Shown in pieces: positions 60,684 through 64,000 of a stretch of 64,000 nt of DNA; the first letter of the stretch is position 1, and every line of letters starts with the position of its first letter. Both the position numbers and the translations under genes were made by a program. Location: contig BLSF01000055.1 of assembly GCA_012862575.1 (NCBI GenBank), positions 127,698-191,697 on the forward strand, in the 5' to 3' direction. The notes under the pieces are model-generated. The model was given only the letters and a program-made list of their open reading frames with translations. It was not told where the DNA came from and searched no databases. The DNA is from Parietichytrium sp. I65-24A (Eukaryota; Sar; Bigyra; Thraustochytrida; Thraustochytriidae).

Positions 60684-61421
60684 TTCTACACCCTACTTGA
60701 AACAAAAAACAAAGTATCAAAATTACCCACGCGCACGAGTAAGGCGATTGCGATTGCGGTTGCGACTGCGGTTGCAAATGCAAATGCAAATGGAATGTAC
60801 ACCCCGCGTACACCTCAAAATTAGTGTTGGCTCTCCTCCTGTCCGCACCCTCTCTCCACTCTCTCTCTCCATCAGTCACTTCGACCCTACCGCTTTCGTT
60901 AACTAGCAGTAGTGATATCCCACACTTACGCGGGGCAGTGGGGTCGGCTTAGTGGTTTCGAGCAGACCAGACTACCAGACCAGACTCACATTCATGGAAT
61001 AGAGAACTGCTCTTTGAAGGTATTTAGCTGAATACCTTAATTCCCGACTAAGTTAGCAGAAATGATTACTGGTATATACTGTGGTAATAGGGTATCTGCA
61101 TGAGTTGCTCTATCATCACCTACCAGTCCTTCTCATACTGGATATCTATAGATAGATCCTGCCAAGCTACCTAACAGTACCATCACAGTTCTCAGTATAT
61201 TGCGTTTACTGCAGAAGAATCGGGGGTTATAATAAGAGCTAGTAAGGAAGTAGACACAACAAGCGCTTTCGATTCTTTCTGAATTCTGATTTTGAAAAAT
61301 CAAAAGTGAATCGGAGTAATCGGAGGAGAAATCTAGGGTCTAATTTCGCAAGGCGTCGAACGAAGCGGAGCAGGAGACGCCGCGAAAGCAAGCAAGCAAA
61401 GAGCGAAGCAAGTGTCCGAAG
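60684..61421. other. Divergent promoter region
   Basis: 738 bases between mL54 and CENP-X. It contains GCGATT/GCAAAT hexamer runs (about 60742-60791) and a CT tract at 60849-60871 (GA on the mL54 coding strand). No gene is seen. Confidence 0.6.
60742..60791 (+). repeat. Hexanucleotide repeat (GCGATT grading to GCAAAT)
   Basis: About eight related hexamers in the mL54 leader, 60-110 bases from its ATG. Confidence 0.85.
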
Positions 61422-61793
61422 ATGTCTTCAAAAGGAGAGCTGGAGCCTGTAAGTTGTCTGTTTCGTGTTTAGTGTTTAGTGTTTAGTGTGCTTGTTCGCG
61501 GTTTTGACTGGACGGGTTGAGTGGGATCATGACGAGACGATGTGGCAACTGACAACTCCTCTTTGGAATCGCAGGCGGTCGCCAAGGAGCTGCTGAAAAC
61601 GGTCCTCGGCGAAGACGTCAAGGTCAGCCCTGAAGCTCTCAAGCTGGTTGCAGAGTACATTAGAATCTTCGTGGAGGAGGCCGCGGAGAGGAGCCTGAAA
61701 GCTGCGAAAGAGTCTGCACACGCGTCTGCCTTGACCCATGTTGAGCCCTCGCATGTGCTCGAGATTGCTCAGTCAATGCTTTTGGATTACTAA
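61422..61793 (+). CDS. CENP-X / MHF2 histone-fold protein (2 exons)
   Basis: Exons 61422-61448 and 61575-61793 encode 81 residues, the normal size for this family. The first exon codes only nine residues (MSSKGELEP). The 126-base intron begins GTAAGT and has CTGAC about 20 bases before its CGCAG acceptor. The second exon holds the whole histone fold. It comprises a first helix (VAKELLKTVL), a long second helix (PEALKLVAEYIRIFVEEAAERSLKAA) and a third region (LTHVEPSHVLEIAQSMLLDY). This is the CENP-X/MHF2 pattern. MHF2 pairs with MHF1/CENP-S. The dimer acts with FANCM in DNA-fork repair and with CENP-T/W at kinetochores. The partner gene is not in this window. Confidence 0.9.
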
Positions 61794-62969
61794 ATCGCCT
61801 TTGGGATACGCACGCACAATGACCCGGGGGAAGACTTGCACTGACACGCCCCACGTGATGGTAGTTCACGAATCCGCGTGATTTGTTCCACCGAATTGTA
61901 TTTTGCATTCTGATTCTCAAGAATGCGAGATTCAAATGCGAGAGGCACTGTAACTAGCACATATACACCTTCAGCCTGCTCCGATCAGACAAAAGTTCGA
62001 TTCTAAAATGGTGGAGAAAATATACTTGTTTCGACTTTGCATTCCTCGACTGGCTTCTGAAAGAATAGTTCCACGACACGCGACGTCAAAATCCATAAAC
62101 AATAACGCAGCATCCCTTTGACGCGAACCTTGACTCCAGTCCTGAATCCAAAGTCCTCAAACTCACACGAGTCGAATCCGTCGACAGCGCATTACACAGA
62201 GCTTTCCGAGAAAGTCCTCCCAGGGAATCTTCAAAAACGTGGAGCCGAGCTATGAATTTCAGAAGGGATACTTCAAGAGAAGATGATCGCCAAAAAAATT
62301 CTGCGTTTTTGGAGTGTTGCAACCACTTATCGAGCAGGTCAGAGAGAGGGTCTGGACTATCGGCCAAAGTTTTCTATTTCTGAGTCACTACAGAGCTGGA
62401 GAACCTGAGATAGTGCTCGCAACTGGAGAAGGATGAAACTTAAAAGAAGCAAAAAGTGATGCTGCGGCAAAAGCTCTCAAATACGCAGACACTCACTTTC
62501 TTGACTGTGAATTCAAAGCACGCACGTTACTTCGGGAGCGAAGGAGGAAGCTCTTGCACCCTCATTTTCCGTCTCCAAACATTCGGCGCATTGGAAAAAT
62601 ACCTAATCGAGCATCTCAATGACCAGGAGCCGCAAGAGCGAAGAAAGCAAGCTTCTCACATTTCCGATTTTATCACGCACTAAACTTCTCTTTCCAGCTT
62701 CACCATTGCAAAAAGTACATTCAGACATTTCAGACAGAAGATAGCAAGCGAACCCCTACTCTATGCTCTAGCTAGCTACTATCTCTACTAGGCTAGAGAG
62801 ATTCCTTGAGTTAATATACCAAGCCATTGATGCACTACTATCCAATCCTGTAGCCAGGTAGTAGGACACAACCGAGCGCTGACTCTGCGCTGGTGACATA
62901 CGGCGGCGTACAGCGAGATACATCGGCGCGAGGACACATACGTGCGGGTACACTCTAGACTGGCGAGCC
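61794..62969. other. Intergenic region
   Basis: 1.2 kb between two plus-strand genes. A minus-strand frame without ATG at 62086-62367 is open for 93 codons but has no recognisable domain. Nothing else is seen. Confidence 0.5.
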
Positions 62970-64000
62970 ATGGCTGAGGAGACGAAGAAGAAGAAGAATC
63001 CTGTGCCCGAGTTCCTGGTGTACTACCTGGGCACGTTGGCGCTGTTGGGTACGTACGATGCGTGGCGGAGTGGACCAAAAGCCGCGGATGTGCTGCCGCC
63101 CTTCGCGTTCGATTGGCGCGAGCTGGTGTGGGGCGCGTGGGGAAAGTTGGGTGTGACGCAGAACGCGTACGTGGTGCTGGGGTGCATGGCGCTGGCGTGG
63201 CCGATGAGCCTGTGGCGAAAGGTGGTCAAGTCGCAGTTCACGGGGCTGGCGACAAAAGGCGCGGGGTTGCACCCCAAGACAGCCAAATATGCAAAGTTTC
63301 TCGAACAGGCATGGCTGGCGGTACATTACACCCTGTCCACGACGCTCGCCGTGCTAGCCGTGCAGGAGTCCGGGCTGTGGCCCGCTCTGACGACGGAAGC
63401 ATCGAGGCATGCGCTGGTCATGGATAATGATGCAATACACAGAACGCACGAGGGCACGTGGGTGAGGGCGGTGTATGTGCTGCAGTTCACGTTCTATTTC
63501 ATGGAACTGGCCACGCTTTTACTGGACCCCAAGAGCAGATCGCGCTCGGACGCATTCGTCTACGCCATCCACCATGTGCTCACGGTGTTTTTAATTGGGT
63601 TCAGCTATGTGTTTTACGGTAACCACGCCGGAGTGCTCGTGCTGCTGTTCCACGACTGCGGGGATATCTTTCTTCCGATCGCCAAATGCTTTGTCTACAC
63701 CGAGGATCACGCCAAAGTCGCCTACTCTCGGTCGACGTTCAAGTTTCTCGAGGCGATGGGTGTGTTCTTTTTCATACTGTTCCTCATCTTCTTCGCTATC
63801 CCCAGGCTGGTGCTTCTTCCAATCCTGATATACATTGGGGTTTATAACTCGGCGTGGTTTTCCAGAGACTACGTGCAAGAGAGGGACGGGTTTGATGTCA
63901 CAAGCCAGAGAATTGAGGACTACACTTTCCGCTATGAATTTGAGCAGTCCGCGCTCACCTTCCTCCTCGTTGGGCTGATTCTGCTCCTCCCTTTGCATGT
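62970..64000 (+). CDS. Ceramide synthase (LAG1/TLC family), truncated by window end
   Basis: The frame opens at ATG 62970 (MAEETKKKKNPVPEFLVYYLG) and is still open at the last base, giving 343 residues. The first hydrophobic span precedes a stretch like the pre-Lag1 region of ceramide synthases (GLHPKTAKYAKFLEQAWLAVHY). The TLC core has several membrane spans. The Lag1 motif is present: the catalytic double His in YAIHHVLTVFLIGFSY, followed by LLFHDCGDIFLPIAKCF with the conserved His-Asp and Asp. The enzyme N-acylates sphingoid bases with acyl-CoA in the ER membrane to make dihydroceramide. A basic cytosolic N-terminus is typical. The C-terminal part, usually one more span and an acidic tail, should lie just beyond the window. 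Confidence 0.92.
   Translation, partial: MAEETKKKKNPVPEFLVYYLGTLALLGTYDAWRSGPKAADVLPPFAFDWRELVWGAWGKLGVTQNAYVVLGCMALAWPMSLWRKVVKSQFTGLATKGAGLHPKTAKYAKFLEQAWLAVHYTLSTTLAVLAVQESGLWPALTTEASRHALVMDNDAIHRTHEGTWVRAVYVLQFTFYFMELATLLLDPKSRSRSDAFVYAIHHVLTVFLIGFSYVFYGNHAGVLVLLFHDCGDIFLPIAKCFVYTEDHAKVAYSRSTFKFLEAMGVFFFILFLIFFAIPRLVLLPILIYIGVYNSAWFSRDYVQERDGFDVTSQRIEDYTFRYEFEQSALTFLLVGLILLLPLH

Noticed and set aside
61980-62020. GTTCGATTC resembling the T-loop of a tRNA
   Set aside because: No matching T-stem, acceptor stem or D-arm around it. No other tRNA-like cloverleaf was found in the window.

Overview
This is a stretch of nuclear DNA from a gene-dense unicellular eukaryote. The evidence is spliceosomal introns with GT..AG ends, a C-terminal KDEL signal, prefoldin, a clathrin light chain, a DNAJC11-type J-protein, a PI 4-kinase, a ceramide synthase, a mitochondrial ribosomal protein and a cytosolic ribosome-assembly factor. 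The lineage cannot be fixed from the sequence alone. A compact-genome protist or unicellular alga fits best. No bacterial operons, tRNA or rRNA genes, CRISPR arrays or intact mobile elements were found.

I support 24 protein-coding genes. About two thirds are single-exon. The rest carry one to three short introns (67-186 bp) whose ends I could place by frame and family similarity. Many of these introns hold CTGAC or CTAAC 20-45 bases before the acceptor, which is a clear branch-point signature.

Layout from left to right: PH-Costars protein 1 (+); orphan MYIGPWQEY protein (-); armadillo/IQ protein (+); tandem Cys-rich KDEL protein (-); cNMP-domain/ankyrin protein (-); DUF885 (+); GlcG/HbpS-like (+); amino-acid transporter (-); His-rich TPR protein (-); SF-assemblin-like (+); PH-Costars protein 2 (-); RLP24 (+); adenosine kinase (-); tandem VTT membrane protein (+); calponin-homology protein (-); 5'(3')-deoxyribonucleotidase (+); PI4K-beta with PH domain (-); CAMLG/GET2-like (+); DNAJC11-like (-); prefoldin 6 (+); clathrin light chain (-); mL54 (-); CENP-X/MHF2 (+); ceramide synthase (+, cut by the window end).

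The order is unusual: 18 of 23 neighbouring pairs are on opposite strands, with 12 such pairs in a row between about 27.5 and 59.2 kb. Convergent gaps are all short (215-592 bp) and divergent gaps all longer (738-5134 bp). Purine-rich GA-type microsatellites lie upstream of many genes, usually with the purines on the coding strand. Several gene products belong to membrane traffic and cytoskeleton (two Costars proteins, calponin-homology, SF-assemblin, PI4K, clathrin light chain, GET2-like, VTT, ceramide synthase), but I see no operon-like unit and do not claim they form one system. Three intergenic areas (about 13.0-13.6, 39.9-40.7 and 50.6-51.8 kb) hold open, coding-like but unrecognised or broken patches.
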